64,000 bases of DNA from Aggregatibacter sp. 2125159857 (GCF_017798005.1 NZ_CP072548.1:1550001-1614000); one strand, 5' to 3'; numbered from the stretch's first letter, positions 37,493 through 49,094 are shown. Program-made: numbers and translations. The notes: generated by a model not told the origin, from the letters alone.

Positions 37493-39934
37493 TTAATTCT
37501 CATCCTGTTCTTTTTCTTCCACTTTCGCCACCGCACCGTTAATCGTTAGGCAAATCTCAGTAGAAATTAAATGCGTTAAGATCGTGGCTAATTCCTGTAG
37601 TTTTTCCGTATTGGCTGTGCCACTTTCATTGAAATAGCCCTGTTCTTTTAAGCTATTCGTAAAAGCAGAGAAAACCGCTTTATCAAAAAATTCCGGTGCA
37701 TTAATGCCATGCAGAACAGACAAGCGTTGCGCTACAGACTGACTTTCTTTTTCCAAATTCGCACGAGAAATCAATGGATTATTTTGCAATAAATTCACGG
37801 TGATGTAGTAACGTTGCAAAATTTCACGCACACCGGCAGACCACAATTGTAGCATCCGAATATTCGGCTTATTGATAGTCAACACATTTTCACTATGTTT
37901 AATAATATTTTGCCGTTGAAATTCTTGAATAATCTGCTCTACTCGTTCGGCAATTTGCGCTTCTTCATTAAAATGCAGGAATAATTCACTTCGCAAGAAC
38001 GGATAAATTTTCAATACACTATCCAGCACTAAGGTTTTTTGAATCGCCTCATAATGCAACACAATACTGGCAACCAATGATGGCAAGACAAAAAGGTGCT
38101 GGATATTATTGCGGTAGTAGGTCATTAATACGGCAGAAGAACGTTCCAAGCGAACAATTTCACCAAAATTGTCTTTTTCCACCAAAATACCAATGCGATC
38201 CAAACTTAACACATGATCAAGCATAATTTCCGGTTTTTCCGTTGGAATCACCACATCATCGGAATATGGCACGTTTTGTAAGAATTGTTGATAACTGGCA
38301 AGCTGCTCTAACAATTGCTCGCGAGATAGCGCACGTTGTCGGGAGGATAACAACGCTGTACCGGTTAAGTTCATGGCATTCACTGCTGCCGCTTTGTTAA
38401 TATTCACCATCACTTGATGAGAGACTGCGTCAACCGCTTTGTTAAACCATTGTGGGCGATCTTCCAATGGAGCTTTCCATTCCGGGAAATGCTGGTTCAA
38501 ATAATTGCTTAAAGTAATCGGCTCACCAAAATTCACATAACCTTTGCCCAAATTGCGTAACTTTTTGATTACCCGTAACACTAAACCGGCATTTTCTTTT
38601 TCTTTTGCCGCCCCACGCAGCTCTTTTGCATATGTGTCCACTTCTAAAACGTGTTCATACCCCACATACACCGGCACGACAGAAATCGGTCGGGTTTGTT
38701 GCTGCTGTAAGGCTTGCAAAGTCATCGACATCATGCCGGTTTTTGGCGCTAACAAGCGACCAGTACGGGAACGCCCGCCTTCAATAAAGTATTCCACAGA
38801 ATAACCACGATGGAACAATTCCGCCAAATATTCACGGAAAATGGTGGAATACAAGCGATTGCCTTTAAAGGTACGACGAATAAAGAATGCCCCACCACGG
38901 CGGAACATGCCCCCAACTGGCCAGAAATTTAGGTTAATTCCGGCGGCGATATGTGGCGGTACCAAACCTTGGTGATATAACACATAGGAAAGCAAGAGAT
39001 AGTCAATATGACTACGATGGCAAGGCACATACACAATTTCATGCCCCTCTAACGCTAATTTCCGCACGCGATCAGCATTTTCTACATCAATACCTTGATA
39101 AAGTTTATTCCATAGCCAGCGTAAGAAACGATCTGCCATGCGTAAGCCTTCATAACTCACATTGGCAGCAATTTCATCTAAAATTTTTTCGGCTTCTTTG
39201 TAGGCTTTTTCTTTACTGATATTTTTGCTTTTCGCTTCATCCTCAATGGCCGCCAATATCACCGGTTGTTGCAATAGTTTATTAAACATCGCTTGGCGAT
39301 TAGGCAAACGCGGGCCAGTCGCAGAAATCCGCTGCTTGGCAAAGTGTATTTTTGCCACGCGGGCGAGTTTTTGTGCGATTTTCTGATCAAAGCCATGCTC
39401 ACGCGTCATATAACGCAAAGATACCGCTTGAGAAAAACGTACAAAAGTATCCCGTCCAAACCAGAGTGCTGCGATGGTTTTTTGTAGTCCGTTTAACAAA
39501 CGTAAATTCGGTAAACCGGTTTTGTCTTCTCGTCCCGGAGCTCTTCCCCACAAAACCGAAACCGGAATGAGTTGAACATCTAATTCCGGCAAAGTGCGGT
39601 GCAATTCCAAATAGTTATTGAAGATCGTGATAGTTTCTTTCTTCGCACCTTTGGATTTAAAAAAGCGCCGTCCTTCATCTAAAAAGACAAAACGTGGCAA
39701 AACACGCCCGTTAATTTCATTTTGCTCCAAGGGATCCGGTAAACCGACACTCAAACAGTTTTTGCGGAAAATCACAAAGTCGGTTTCAGAGGTGTAAGGC
39801 AACACATAAACGACAGGTTGCGCAACATTCAGTGCTAATTCTTCAATAGGGTGATGTGGAATCGGATTATTTTTTACTAAAATCGACAATGGCAACTCGA
39901 GCAATTTTCGATAAGCATTAAGAAAACTCGCCAT
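37493..39934 (-). CDS. plsB: Glycerol-3-phosphate acyltransferase
   Basis: PlsB starts phospholipid synthesis by acylating glycerol-3-phosphate at the inner membrane. The 813-residue protein has the catalytic H-x4-D in [17 protein letters not shown], the block [14 protein letters not shown], the substrate-binding block [19 protein letters not shown], and the P-V motif [15 protein letters not shown]. The length matches E. coli PlsB (807). It diverges from lexA, as in E. coli and H. influenzae. Confidence 0.96.
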   Translation of the reverse strand: MASFLNAYRKLLELPLSILVKNNPIPHHPIEELALNVAQPVVYVLPYTSETDFVIFRKNCLSVGLPDPLEQNEINGRVLPRFVFLDEGRRFFKSKGAKKETITIFNNYLELHRTLPELDVQLIPVSVLWGRAPGREDKTGLPNLRLLNGLQKTIAALWFGRDTFVRFSQAVSLRYMTREHGFDQKIAQKLARVAKIHFAKQRISATGPRLPNRQAMFNKLLQQPVILAAIEDEAKSKNISKEKAYKEAEKILDEIAANVSYEGLRMADRFLRWLWNKLYQGIDVENADRVRKLALEGHEIVYVPCHRSHIDYLLLSYVLYHQGLVPPHIAAGINLNFWPVGGMFRRGGAFFIRRTFKGNRLYSTIFREYLAELFHRGYSVEYFIEGGRSRTGRLLAPKTGMMSMTLQALQQQQTRPISVVPVYVGYEHVLEVDTYAKELRGAAKEKENAGLVLRVIKKLRNLGKGYVNFGEPITLSNYLNQHFPEWKAPLEDRPQWFNKAVDAVSHQVMVNINKAAAVNAMNLTGTALLSSRQRALSREQLLEQLASYQQFLQNVPYSDDVVIPTEKPEIMLDHVLSLDRIGILVEKDNFGEIVRLERSSAVLMTYYRNNIQHLFVLPSLVASIVLHYEAIQKTLVLDSVLKIYPFLRSELFLHFNEEAQIAERVEQIIQEFQRQNIIKHSENVLTINKPNIRMLQLWSAGVREILQRYYITVNLLQNNPLISRANLEKESQSVAQRLSVLHGINAPEFFDKAVFSAFTNSLKEQGYFNESGTANTEKLQELATILTHLISTEICLTINGAVAKVEEKEQDEN

Positions 39935-40096
39935 AATAAATGTCCTTGTTATAACGTCATATCACTAAAAGGTTGTCAAACTTGCGCTAGTTTAGCATAA
40001 AAATTTTACTGAATTAGTGACCTACGCCACAATTCTCAGATAACGTCATCATTCGCGTTATCTTTTACCAAAGAAAAGATTGCGCTGCTTATTTTT

Positions 40097-40112
40097 CTGT
40101 ATATAATACCAG
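40097..40112 (+). promoter_or_regulatory. LexA (SOS) box 1
   Basis: CTGTATATAATACCAG fits CTG-N10-CAG exactly, with the usual TATA-rich centre. It lies 33 bases before the lexA start. Confidence 0.9.
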
Positions 40113-40118
40113 TTATTT

Positions 40119-40134
40119 ATGTATATATGAACAG
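40119..40134 (+). promoter_or_regulatory. LexA (SOS) box 2, degenerate
   Basis: ATGTATATATGAACAG fits with one change in the first half-site (ATG for CTG). It lies 22 bases after box 1, the same side of the helix about two turns on, as in the double-box E. coli lexA operator. It covers the in-frame ATG at 40127, which argues against that ATG as the start. Confidence 0.75.
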
Positions 40135-40144
40135 GATTGATATT

Positions 40145-40771
40145 ATGAAACCACTCACAGCCCGCCAGCAAGAAGTCTATGATTTTCTTAAACATCATCT
40201 GGAAACCACAGGTATGCCACCAACGCGAGCGGAGATTTCAAAAGAGTTAGGGTTTCGCTCTCCTAATGCAGCAGAAGAACATTTGAAGGCTTTGGCGAAA
40301 AAAGGTGTCATTGAAATTGTTTCCGGTGCATCACGTGGCATTCGTCTTTTATTGGAAGATAATCATGCAGAAGAAGAACCCGGCCTCCCCCTCATTGGTC
40401 GCGTTGCCGCCGGTGAACCGATTTTAGCCGAACAGCATATCGAAGGTACATATCATGTTGATCCTACAATGTTTAAACCACAAGCGGATTTTCTGCTCAA
40501 AGTGTATGGGCAATCCATGAAAGACATTGGTATTTTAGACGGCGACTTACTAGCAGTGCATAGCACAAAAGATGTGCGCAATGGTCAAGTTGTGGTTGCT
40601 CGTATTGAAGATGAAGTGACAGTAAAACGCTTAGAGCGTAAAGGTTCGATGATTTACTTGCACGCTGAAAACGAAGAATTTGCCCCAATTGTCGTAGATT
40701 TAACCCAACGTCCGCATTTTGAAATCGAAGGTATCGCAGTCGGCATTATTCGTAATAATGCTTGGATGTAA
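40145..40771 (+). CDS. lexA: SOS repressor LexA
   Basis: LexA represses DNA-damage genes and cuts itself when RecA filaments form. The 208-residue protein has the winged-helix domain ([40 protein letters not shown]), the self-cleavage site Ala89-Gly90 in [10 protein letters not shown], and the catalytic pair Ser124 ([10 protein letters not shown]) and Lys161 ([10 protein letters not shown]). I choose ATG 40145 over 40127 because the extra six residues lie within the second operator box. Confidence 0.96.
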   Translation: MKPLTARQQEVYDFLKHHLETTGMPPTRAEISKELGFRSPNAAEEHLKALAKKGVIEIVSGASRGIRLLLEDNHAEEEPGLPLIGRVAAGEPILAEQHIEGTYHVDPTMFKPQADFLLKVYGQSMKDIGILDGDLLAVHSTKDVRNGQVVVARIEDEVTVKRLERKGSMIYLHAENEEFAPIVVDLTQRPHFEIEGIAVGIIRNNAWM

Positions 40772-40816
40772 AAACGCCCAAGGGGAAAAACACTGAAAAA
40801 AATGACCGCACTTTTA

Positions 40817-40844
40817 TTGCAAAAACTCGGATTCAGTGTATAAT
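40817..40844 (+). promoter_or_regulatory. Promoter of the rpsF operon
   Basis: TTGCAA at 40817-40822 and TATAAT at 40839-40844 are 16 bases apart. This is a good sigma-70 promoter before the ribosomal-protein operon. Confidence 0.75.
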
Positions 40845-40853
40845 TTGCGCCCT

Positions 40854-40899
40854 CAGTCACGTCCGAATAAGTTCCTTGCTTCCACAAGATTGGTGACTG
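40854..40899 (+). promoter_or_regulatory. rpsF leader hairpin, probable S6:S18 binding site
   Basis: CAGTCAC (40854-40860) pairs with GTGACTG (40893-40899), enclosing GTCCGAATAAG. The S6:S18 complex is known to bind its own mRNA leader at a hairpin that has an exposed CCG, repressing the operon. The position, 41 bases before rpsF, and the CCG right after the 5' arm agree with this. The assignment is by form, not by alignment. Confidence 0.65.
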
Positions 40900-40939
40900 G
40901 TCTTAACGTTGGAGGCTGATTAACCCGTAAGGAGCAGTA

Positions 40940-41317
40940 ATGCGTCACTACGAAATCGTGTTTATGGTCCACCCGGATCAAAGCGAGCAAGTACCAGGGA
41001 TGATTGAACGTTATACCGGTTCTGTAAAAGAAGCCGGCGGTCAAATTCATCGCCTAGAAGATTGGGGTCGCCGTCAATTAGCATACCCAATTAACAAATT
41101 ACATAAAGCACACTATGTGCTTATGAATGTAGAAGCGCCTCAACAAGTCATCGACGAGCTAGAAACGACTTTCCGTTATAACGATGCTGTATTGCGCAGC
41201 CTTGTTATTCACACTAAGCACGCCGTAACCGAAGCGTCCCCAATGGTTAAAGCAAAAGATGATCGTAAAGCTTTAACTGAAGTTGAATCCAACGATTTTG
41301 AGGATGCTGAAGAGTAA
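40940..41317 (+). CDS. rpsF: 30S ribosomal protein S6
   Basis: S6 pairs with S18 on the platform of the 30S subunit. The 125-residue protein starts [20 protein letters not shown] and has [20 protein letters not shown] and [15 protein letters not shown]. The acidic tail (SNDFEDAEE) is typical. The site TAAGGAGCAGTA precedes the start. It opens the operon rpsF-priB-rpsR-rplI. Confidence 0.97.
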   Translation: MRHYEIVFMVHPDQSEQVPGMIERYTGSVKEAGGQIHRLEDWGRRQLAYPINKLHKAHYVLMNVEAPQQVIDELETTFRYNDAVLRSLVIHTKHAVTEASPMVKAKDDRKALTEVESNDFEDAEE

Positions 41318-41630
41318 TTTGAACATTGATAATCGTTTATCCATTATTGGTGTTGTCGCCAATAATCCTAAACGACGCAAAAGCCCGAACGGAATCGAAC
41401 ATTGCCAATTTTTATTGGAACATCGTTCGAGCCAGCAAGAAGCAAATTTAATGCGACAAGCCTGGTGTAAAATGCCCGTTCAAATCAGTGGCAATCAATT
41501 AGTAGAAAAAACTCAAGGCATTACGGTCGGCAGTAAAGTATTAATTCTAGGTTTCTTAACCACCCATCAATTAAATAATGGGTCAACACAATTAGTCCTA
41601 CATGCCGAGCAAATCGAATTTATAGATTAG
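41304..41630 (+). CDS. priB: Primosomal replication protein N
   Basis: PriB is a small OB-fold single-strand DNA-binding protein that helps restart stalled forks with PriA. From ATG 41304 it has 108 residues: [47 protein letters not shown], and [12 protein letters not shown] at the end. The start overlaps the end of rpsF by 14 bases, giving translational coupling. The frame also opens with TTG at 41283, deep inside rpsF, which is unlikely. Confidence 0.93.
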   Translation: MLKSNLNIDNRLSIIGVVANNPKRRKSPNGIEHCQFLLEHRSSQQEANLMRQAWCKMPVQISGNQLVEKTQGITVGSKVLILGFLTTHQLNNGSTQLVLHAEQIEFID

Positions 41631-41873
<243 letters not shown>

Positions 41874-41888
41874 GAAGGGGAAGGTCAA

Positions 41889-42338
41889 ATGCAAGTAATT
41901 CTTTTAGATAAAATTGCACACTTAGGTAAAGTGGGCGATCAAGTCAATGTGAAATCCGGTTTCGCACGTAACTACTTAATCCCACAAGGTAAAGCAGTTA
42001 TGGCAACCAAAGCGAACATTGAACATTTCGAAGCACGCCGTGCAGAATTAGAAGAAAAAGCAGCTCAAGCATTAGCTGCAGCTGCTGACCGCGCAGCACG
42101 CTTAGAAGCATTAGGTTCTGTAACCATCGCATCTAAAGCGGGTGACGAAGGTCGTTTATTCGGTTCTATCGGTACTCGTGACATCGCTGATGCAATCACT
42201 GCAAAAGGCGTTGAAGTGGCGAAAAGTGAAGTGCGTTTACCAAACGGTTTAATCCGTACGCTTGGTGAACATGAAGTAACTTTCCAATTCCACGGTGAAG
42301 TTTTCTCTCACTTAAACGTTGTTATCGTTGCTGAATAA
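41889..42338 (+). CDS. rplI: 50S ribosomal protein L9
   Basis: L9 has two RNA-binding domains joined by a long helix. The 149-residue protein begins [20 protein letters not shown] with [15 protein letters not shown], has the Ala-rich connecting helix (about 45-80), and a C-terminal domain with [20 protein letters not shown] terminator hairpin follows, ending the operon. Confidence 0.97.
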   Translation: MQVILLDKIAHLGKVGDQVNVKSGFARNYLIPQGKAVMATKANIEHFEARRAELEEKAAQALAAAADRAARLEALGSVTIASKAGDEGRLFGSIGTRDIADAITAKGVEVAKSEVRLPNGLIRTLGEHEVTFQFHGEVFSHLNVVIVAE

Positions 42339-42353
42339 TTCAGTTTTACGAAA

Positions 42354-42382
42354 AAAAGCCCGGTTTAATGCCGGGCTTTTTA
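42354..42382 (+). terminator. Terminator of the rpsF-rplI operon
   Basis: AAAAGCCCGG-TTTAATG-CCGGGCTTTTTA: a GC-rich 6-bp stem extended by A-T pairs, and a T run. Confidence 0.92.
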
Positions 42383-42500
42383 TATCGGCGTTATCACAAG
42401 TTTAATTCCGGCTATATTAAAAAACAACGAGTCATCCAAAATGAAATCTAAGCAAAGCGGATTGTCCGGATAAAAACTTCCTTGTTTCCAATAAAAACGG

Positions 42501-42506
42501 TATAAT
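42501..42506 (+). promoter_or_regulatory. Probable -10 element of infA
   Basis: A consensus TATAAT lies 76 bases before infA. A clear -35 is not obvious (TTGTTT is only 13 bases upstream). The transcript would begin with a leader containing a possible CCGCC/GGCGG hairpin around 42535-42555. Confidence 0.45.
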
Positions 42507-42527
42507 TCGCACCGAATTTTCATATGA

Positions 42528-42800
<273 letters not shown>

Positions 42801-42821
42801 TGTTCGCCTCACCGAATCAAC

Positions 42822-42850
42822 AAAAACACCGGATATTCTCCGGTGTTTTT
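42822..42850. terminator. Bidirectional terminator between infA and lnt
   Basis: AAAAACACCGG (42822-42832) and CCGGTGTTTTT (42840-42850) form a perfect 11-bp stem with a 7-base loop. It serves both converging genes and ends 5 bases before the lnt stop. Confidence 0.92.
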
Positions 42851-42855
42851 GTTTT

Positions 42856-44406
42856 TTAAGTTGTTGGATATTGCATCTTTTTCAAGATACGACGTTGAAT
42901 AAATCCACCCAAGAAATGCAGTAAGAAAAAGACCGCACTTAGAATAAATAAAGGGGCATCGCCTAATACGGCATAAGGCGTTTTGCCTTCTGTCGGCGCG
43001 AGCTTATGCGTAAGTACGGTTTCCACAAATTGTGGTGCTTGCGCCACGATTTCCCCTTGTGCATTAATAAATGCGGTAACACCTGTATTCGTGGCTCGAA
43101 TGACAGGTTTACCAAACTCTAATGCTCGCATTTGTGCCATTTGCAAATGTTGCCATGGGCCAATGGAATTGCCAAACCACGCATCATTAGAAATGGTTAA
43201 AATGAAATCGGAATCCGCTACCTTATTTTTCTGTAACTGCGCGCCCAAAATAATTTCATAACAAATCGCCGCTGTGAAATTAACATTTTTGGCTGAGAGT
43301 GGTTTTTGAATAAAATCACCACTTTGAAAAGCTGACATCGGCAAATTAAACACCGTTCCAAGCGGGCGTAAAAGGCTTTCTAACGGGACATACTCACCAA
43401 ACGGCACTAAATGATGTTTATTATAGCGGTTAGGCGTTTTTAGCTCATAAGGCATCGCCTTATTACCAACTACCGCAATAGAATTGAATAATTTACCTAC
43501 AGATTCATCACGATAAATCGTTCCAATCATCACTTCTGTATTCGTTTTTTCCGCTATGGATTGGAGCATTTGGAAAAATGGTTGGATATTATTTTCATAA
43601 GTAGGAAATGCCGCTTCCGGCAAAATAATTAAATCTGTTTTTCCCAAATTATCGCCAATCAATCGTCCATACTTTTCCATGGTTTGAGACAAATAATTCG
43701 GATCCCATTTTAAATTTTGCTCAATATTGCCTTGAACTAAGGTGATATTCACGGCTTTTTCAGGGATGTCTTGCACATATTTTGCTTTGGACGTATAGCC
43801 GGCAAGCAAAGCAACAACGGCTAGAATCAAGACATTCGCCACCGCCATCGTGATCTTGCGTGGTGCGCTTAGCCATGCAAAAACGCCGTTAAAAATGACC
43901 GCACTCACAAACATTGTAAAAAATGTTAATCCCGTAACACCAAAAATCGGCGCAATGCCTGCAAAAGGACTCTCAATCTGCGTATAGCCAAATTGCAACC
44001 AAGGAAAACCGGTGAAAACCCAACCGCGCAGGAATTCCGTAAACGTCCACAGCACCGGATACATCACTGCTCGTTGCACTTGCAGACGACGTACCAAATA
44101 GGCAAATAGGAGCGGATATAAAGATAAATAGGCTGCCAACACAACCACTAAGAAATAACTCACCACCAGAGGTGCATCGCCGAATTGATGAATACTGACA
44201 TGCAACCAATTGACGCCGAATGTGAAAAAACCTAAGCCCCATAAAAAGGCAGAAAAAAGTGCGGTGGATTTTTGTGGCGTTTTTATTACCCAAATTAATC
44301 CTAACAAGGAAATATAAGATAGCGGCCAGTAATTGAAAGGTGCGAAGGCAAATACGCCAATAACACCGGAAAACAGTGCGATAAGGTAAGTTAAGTATTT
44401 ATTCAT
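42856..44406 (-). CDS. lnt: Apolipoprotein N-acyltransferase
   Basis: Lnt adds the third acyl chain to lipoproteins at the inner membrane. The 516-residue protein has about seven N-terminal membrane helices, then a periplasmic nitrilase-like domain with the catalytic Glu in DLIILPEAAFPTYEN, the Lys/Glu region VPFGEYVPLESLL and the Cys in TAAICYEIILG. It ends with a last helix. I start at ATG 44406 (MNKYLTYLIALF); the ten further upstream codons are not supported. corC is upstream, as in E. coli. Confidence 0.94.
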   Translation of the reverse strand: MNKYLTYLIALFSGVIGVFAFAPFNYWPLSYISLLGLIWVIKTPQKSTALFSAFLWGLGFFTFGVNWLHVSIHQFGDAPLVVSYFLVVVLAAYLSLYPLLFAYLVRRLQVQRAVMYPVLWTFTEFLRGWVFTGFPWLQFGYTQIESPFAGIAPIFGVTGLTFFTMFVSAVIFNGVFAWLSAPRKITMAVANVLILAVVALLAGYTSKAKYVQDIPEKAVNITLVQGNIEQNLKWDPNYLSQTMEKYGRLIGDNLGKTDLIILPEAAFPTYENNIQPFFQMLQSIAEKTNTEVMIGTIYRDESVGKLFNSIAVVGNKAMPYELKTPNRYNKHHLVPFGEYVPLESLLRPLGTVFNLPMSAFQSGDFIQKPLSAKNVNFTAAICYEIILGAQLQKNKVADSDFILTISNDAWFGNSIGPWQHLQMAQMRALEFGKPVIRATNTGVTAFINAQGEIVAQAPQFVETVLTHKLAPTEGKTPYAVLGDAPLFILSAVFFLLHFLGGFIQRRILKKMQYPTT

Positions 44407-44534
44407 CACGCAAACGGCGTACGCCTCCCAGCACACGCCCCTAATATGTTGTTATTGAATGAAATAAACGGCACGCGTTAGAAAAGCGCGTGCCATCGTT
44501 AAAGATATAATGAAAAATCAAGTTAAAACGAAAA

Positions 44535-45431
44535 CTATTCGATAATCTCTTCTGTTTTTTCCTTCTCCGGCAGGTTTTCATCCGGCACGGTAACACGCAA
44601 CTGGATAATACGTCGGCTGTCGGCAGACGTCACTTTAAAGTGGAGATTTTCCAACGTAATTTCTTCGCCACGTTTCGGTAAATAACCAAAGGCCTGCATA
44701 ATCAATCCACCGATAGTATCCACTTCTTCGTCAACAAATTGCGTGTTAAATTGCTGATTAAAATCATCAATATCCGTCAATGCGCGCACGGCATAAGTGT
44801 GGCGGGAAAGCTGACGAATATCTGCCACATCTTCTTCATCAAATTCGTCTTCAATGTCTCCAACAATTTGCTCTAATACGTCTTCAATGGTAACCAAACC
44901 TGAGACGCCACCAAATTCATTCACGACAATGGCCATGTGGAAACGTTCGGAGCGGAAATCTTTTAGCATTCTGTCCACACGTTTACTTTCCGGCACAATC
45001 ATTGTCGGGCGAATAACATCAAGCAAATTAAATTCTTCTGCACTGGCACGCAAATATTTCAACAAATCTTTGGCGTGTAAAATGCCGACAATATTGTCGC
45101 GATCATCTGCGTCTTTAATTACCGGAAAACGGGAATGCGCTGATGCAATAATGACATCCAAACAGGAATCTAGATCCTGCTCCGCTTCAATAAAGACAAT
45201 TTGAGAACGCGGGATCATGATATCACGCACGCGCAATTCGGCGATTTCCATCACGCCCTCAATCATTTCACGAGTATCTTGATCGATTAAATCGTTTTGT
45301 TCGGAATCACGAATGACTTCCACTAAGTCTTCACGATTTTTCAGTTCGCCTTGGAAAAAGCGCCCGAAAAGAGATTGGAAAAAGGATTGTTTACTGGCTT
45401 CGGGTTGATTGGTCGAGTGTTCTTCGTTCAT
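44535..45431 (-). CDS. corC: CBS-domain protein CorC
   Basis: A 298-residue cytoplasmic protein with two CBS domains ([37 protein letters not shown]) and the C-terminal CorC/HlyC FAD-like domain ([19 protein letters not shown]). CorC is linked to magnesium/cobalt efflux and envelope maintenance. The signature [20 protein letters not shown] is clear. ATGs at 45431 and 45446 are both possible starts; neither has a good ribosome-binding site. lnt is downstream after 128 bases. Confidence 0.93.
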   Translation of the reverse strand: MNEEHSTNQPEASKQSFFQSLFGRFFQGELKNREDLVEVIRDSEQNDLIDQDTREMIEGVMEIAELRVRDIMIPRSQIVFIEAEQDLDSCLDVIIASAHSRFPVIKDADDRDNIVGILHAKDLLKYLRASAEEFNLLDVIRPTMIVPESKRVDRMLKDFRSERFHMAIVVNEFGGVSGLVTIEDVLEQIVGDIEDEFDEEDVADIRQLSRHTYAVRALTDIDDFNQQFNTQFVDEEVDTIGGLIMQAFGYLPKRGEEITLENLHFKVTSADSRRIIQLRVTVPDENLPEKEKTEEIIE

Positions 45432-45625
45432 AAAAAATTTAATCATTACCGTCGGATTGACGAATAAAAAGTACCATATTTACATTCAAAGCGCAAAAAT
45501 AAGCATAAAGTGCGGTGATTTTTTATAAGAAATTTGTCCTAGGTCACAAATTCATTTAAACATTCCGCATGTCCTCTTTACGCTTACCTTGCTTGTTTAA
45601 GTTGCCATTTAATCCACACACGAAT

Positions 45626-47143
45626 TTAGCGTAACGCACGTTCAACTTCTGCCGCTTTAATTAAAAACGCCTTACGTTCTGCTGTGGTCATACTGCTGCT
45701 TGTGCCGGGAAGTTTTACCGTAATCGGATTGACCGGACGCCCGTTAATATGAAATTCATAGTGCAAGTGCGGTCCCGTTGACCCGCCGGTATTCCCTGAT
45801 AGCGCAATCCTTTCCCCTTTTTTGACCGTTTGTCCTGCTTTCACTAAAGGACGGCTCAAATGCATATAAACGGTTTGGTATTCACGCGAATGTCGAATCA
45901 CCACATAACGGCCAGCACCACGGGCTTGATAAGCAATTTTTTCTACTGTGCCATCCGCCGGCGCAATCACCGGTGTGCCTGTCGGCATGGCGAAATCCAC
46001 CCCTTTATGCGGTGCAATTCGGCCAGTAATCGGGTGGCGGCGAACAGGGTTAAACGGCGAGGAAATCCGTGCTTGACGTTGCAATGGGTAACGCGCAAAA
46101 CCTCTGCCTAAGGTTTCACCTTGGCGATTATAATAACGCCCGTTATCCGCTTGGATCGCATAATAGCTCTTACCGTTACTGATAATGTGAATCGCTTCCA
46201 CATTTCCCTGACCGGTGAGCTTGCCATCTAAATATTCACGAGAGACCAAAATGGAAATTTTTGTGCCTTTATTTAGCTGTTTTAGGCTCACTTGCCACTG
46301 TAAGGCGGAGAACAACTGATAAATTTGGCGACTTTCCAGTCCCATGCTTTTCAAACTATTCACAAAAGACGTTTCCATGCTACCGCGTAAAACATCCCGC
46401 TTCCATGTGCTTTTCTTTTCGATAATTTGTCGTTTAAATTGTCCGCTTGCTTGCAATTCGTAAGTATGCTCTTTCTTTTGAGAAACAAGCCAGTTCAAAT
46501 ATTCTAATTTTCCATCATTATCCAAAATCCAGTAAAACTGTTGCCCTGCCTGTAAATGCTTTAATTCGGGATAGGCTTCGGTCAACTGCTTGCCGGTCTC
46601 ATCATCTAATCCGGAAAGCTCCAAGACATCCTTTAATGTTTCCCCTTTCACAACGGTGTGGCTGAATTGTTCTTTAATCCGAATAGCCTGATCGGCCACA
46701 TCTAAAATATTCGCCACCACATCTTTAGCATCATTCGGCAACCCTTCTAATCCATCAAATTCATCATGGGTTGTGACTTCTTCCGCTTCGTCATCTTGTC
46801 CAAGGTCGTCCTCATAAGAGGTTGCATTATTATCTTCGGTATTCAACCCACGAGTATCCGCAAGAATTTGTGAGGATTGCAAGGTTTCATTCGCAAACGA
46901 GGTCGTGTAGGCAGATGCGGGATAGAGTGCATCGGCGAGAATGTCTTGAAATTGATTCGTGCTTGAAGTGAGCTCATTCGTCATGGAAGAATCAAGATGA
47001 AGAGGATAAGCCATGGTTTCCGCTTTATCGGAAGCACTGTCGTTTAAGCGTAAAAAAACACCAAGCGCAATTGAGCAAATCGCAATAAAAAAAATAACGG
47101 CTTTTATACGAGATTTTCTTTTACGGCGATCTCTAGCCAACAT
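45626..47143 (-). CDS. mepM: M23 murein DD-endopeptidase MepM
   Basis: MepM opens crosslinks so that new peptidoglycan strands can be inserted. The 505-residue protein has a membrane anchor ([19 protein letters not shown]), an acidic low-complexity stretch, a LysM-like region starting [17 protein letters not shown], and an M23 peptidase domain with [20 protein letters not shown] and the catalytic [16 protein letters not shown] start at ATG 47143 ([11 protein letters not shown]). It diverges from znuC, as in E. coli and H. influenzae. Confidence 0.94.
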   Translation of the reverse strand: MLARDRRKRKSRIKAVIFFIAICSIALGVFLRLNDSASDKAETMAYPLHLDSSMTNELTSSTNQFQDILADALYPASAYTTSFANETLQSSQILADTRGLNTEDNNATSYEDDLGQDDEAEEVTTHDEFDGLEGLPNDAKDVVANILDVADQAIRIKEQFSHTVVKGETLKDVLELSGLDDETGKQLTEAYPELKHLQAGQQFYWILDNDGKLEYLNWLVSQKKEHTYELQASGQFKRQIIEKKSTWKRDVLRGSMETSFVNSLKSMGLESRQIYQLFSALQWQVSLKQLNKGTKISILVSREYLDGKLTGQGNVEAIHIISNGKSYYAIQADNGRYYNRQGETLGRGFARYPLQRQARISSPFNPVRRHPITGRIAPHKGVDFAMPTGTPVIAPADGTVEKIAYQARGAGRYVVIRHSREYQTVYMHLSRPLVKAGQTVKKGERIALSGNTGGSTGPHLHYEFHINGRPVNPITVKLPGTSSSMTTAERKAFLIKAAEVERALR

Positions 47144-47350
47144 AATATACCGCACAGCACCAACTTCCTTTACAACAAACCCTTCATCAGAATAGTAGTT
47201 ACGACCACATGAATAAAAAAAAATTCATCAAAACATAAATTAAAATGAATCTCGTCATTATACACAGAAATTTGCGTTCAACTTGTTAAACTTCAAAAAA
47301 TAAGTTATTTTTAGCGCAATTTTTCCCCAAAACAAAATGCCAAAATTCAT

Positions 47351-48130
47351 ATGCAAATCAATGCAATTAAATTGCCTTTAGTTGAATTAAAAAATATTAA
47401 TGTGAAATACGGGCAACACGTGGCGTTAAGCAACATTAACTTGACGGTTTATCCCAACTCCATTATTACCATTGTCGGTCCAAACGGTGGAGGTAAATCA
47501 ACCTTGTTGAAAGTCTTGCTAAAATTGCAACAGCCCACGTCAGGTCAAGTCATTTATAACAAACATATTCGTATTGGCTATGTGCCGCAAAAAATCCATT
47601 TGGATCATAATCTTCCCATCACTGTGGAGAAATTTTTATCCCTAAAAAAAGGCATTGGACAACAAGACATTCAAGAAGCGATGACGCGCTTGTCGATTAC
47701 CCATTTAATGCACAACAGTATGCAAAAGCTCTCCGGTGGCGAAATGCAACGGGTGCTATTGGCGCGGGCGATGTTAAATAAACCGAATTTATTGGTCTTG
47801 GATGAACCGACTCAAGGGGTGGATATGACCGGTCAGGCAGAACTCTACCAGCTGATCAATCAAACCCAAAAGCAACTTAATTGCGCCATTTTAATGGTAT
47901 CCCATGACTTACATATTGTGATGGCAGACACCAATGAAGTGCTTTGTGTCAATCAGCATATTTGCTGTGCCGGCACGCCGGAAACCGTATCTAATGACCC
48001 GACATTTATTCACTTTTTTGGCGATCAATTTTCTAAAAACATTGCAGTTTATACCCACCATCACAATCATCGTCATGATATGCATGGGGATATCTGCAAC
48101 ATGGAACCGAAACACTCCAACGCAAGGTAA
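47351..48130 (+). CDS. znuC: Zinc ABC transporter ATPase ZnuC
   Basis: A 259-residue ATPase for zinc import: Walker [18 protein letters not shown], signature [17 protein letters not shown], Walker [13 protein letters not shown] and H-loop [11 protein letters not shown]. The C-terminus ends in a histidine-rich tail ([12 protein letters not shown]), a possible zinc sensor or buffer. It diverges from mepM and is next to znuB. znuA is not in the window. I looked for a Zur box in the 207 bases upstream and did not find a convincing one. Confidence 0.94.
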   Translation: MQINAIKLPLVELKNINVKYGQHVALSNINLTVYPNSIITIVGPNGGGKSTLLKVLLKLQQPTSGQVIYNKHIRIGYVPQKIHLDHNLPITVEKFLSLKKGIGQQDIQEAMTRLSITHLMHNSMQKLSGGEMQRVLLARAMLNKPNLLVLDEPTQGVDMTGQAELYQLINQTQKQLNCAILMVSHDLHIVMADTNEVLCVNQHICCAGTPETVSNDPTFIHFFGDQFSKNIAVYTHHHNHRHDMHGDICNMEPKHSNAR

Positions 48131-48131
48131 T

Positions 48132-48920
48132 ATGATGTTTGATATTCTTTTTCCCGCTTGGCTCACAGGCATGATACTTTCGCTCATCACCGCGCCCCTC
48201 GGGGCTTTTGTCGTTTGGCGAAAAATGGCTTACTTTGGCGATACCCTATCCCACTCTGCCCTCCTTGGCGTGGCATTGGGTATTTTTCTGCAAATCAATC
48301 CGTATATCGCCATTCTCATCCTCACGTTACTGCTTTCCGTTGTGATGGTTTGGCTGGAAAATAACACACAATTTTCTGTCGATACGTTACTTGGCATTAT
48401 CGCCCACAGTTGTCTTTCAATCGGCGTGGTAACCGTCGGCTTACTGCAAAATGTGCGAGTAGATTTAATGTCCTATTTATTCGGCGATCTGCTTTCCATT
48501 AACTACGAAGATCTAATTTATATCGGCATAGGTGCTGTCATCGTGCTTGCCACATTATGCTATTTTTGGAAACCGCTTATTTCCACCACCATCAGTCCTG
48601 AACTGGCACAAGTGGAGGGCATTAACGTGAAAAGAATGCGCTTTATTTTAATGATTCTCACCGCATTAACCATTGCGTTAAGTATGAAATTTGTCGGTGC
48701 TTTGATTATCACCTCGTTGCTCATTATTCCTGCCGCCACCGCCAAACGCTTTGCCCGCACACCGGAAAGCATGGTTGTCATCGCCAGTATCCTCAGCATG
48801 ATCGCCGTCTCCATGGGCTTAACCTTATCCGCCTATTACGACACCGCCGCCGGCCCTTCAGTGGTAATCTGTTCTACTTTCTTATTTTTATGTGCGTTAC
48901 TGAAAAAAGAGCAAAACTAA
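48132..48920 (+). CDS. znuB: Zinc ABC transporter permease ZnuB
   Basis: A 262-residue membrane protein of the ABC-3 family with about eight membrane segments. It begins MMFDILFPAWLTGMILSLIT and contains FVVWRKMAYFGDTLSHSALLG and GALIITSLLIIPAATAKRFA, typical of ZnuB. I start at ATG 48132, two bases after the znuC stop; the frame is open further back inside znuC but those codons are not ZnuB-like. Confidence 0.94.
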   Translation: MMFDILFPAWLTGMILSLITAPLGAFVVWRKMAYFGDTLSHSALLGVALGIFLQINPYIAILILTLLLSVVMVWLENNTQFSVDTLLGIIAHSCLSIGVVTVGLLQNVRVDLMSYLFGDLLSINYEDLIYIGIGAVIVLATLCYFWKPLISTTISPELAQVEGINVKRMRFILMILTALTIALSMKFVGALIITSLLIIPAATAKRFARTPESMVVIASILSMIAVSMGLTLSAYYDTAAGPSVVICSTFLFLCALLKKEQN

Positions 48921-49007
48921 AAATCGCTCCAAAAATGACCGCACTTTGATCGGCAACCTATTCTTATTTTCTCTGCGCATGATGCTTCTCATGCGCGAAA
49001 GATACGC

Positions 49008-49029
49008 TTTTGCGATTGGGATCGCAAAA
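49008..49029 (+). promoter_or_regulatory. CRP-S site (CRP plus Sxy/TfoX) controlling the com pilin operon
   Basis: TTTTGCGATTGGGATCGCAAAA is a symmetrical site with cores TGCGA and TCGCA spaced by six bases. It is the CRP-S type (C at the key core position instead of T), which in H. influenzae needs both CRP and Sxy and marks competence genes. It lies 66 bases before the first pilin start. Related half-palindromes lie near 48976-49000. Confidence 0.9.
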
Positions 49030-49094
49030 TCATATCGCAAGCTTTCCTTTTGATGATTTCACTGACTAAAGTGCGGTCAAAAAAAGGAACGTTT

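Noticed and set aside
47144-47350. Search for a Zur box between mepM and znuC
   Set aside because: The region has an ATTCAT/ATGAAT-like inverted pair but not the known Zur palindrome.
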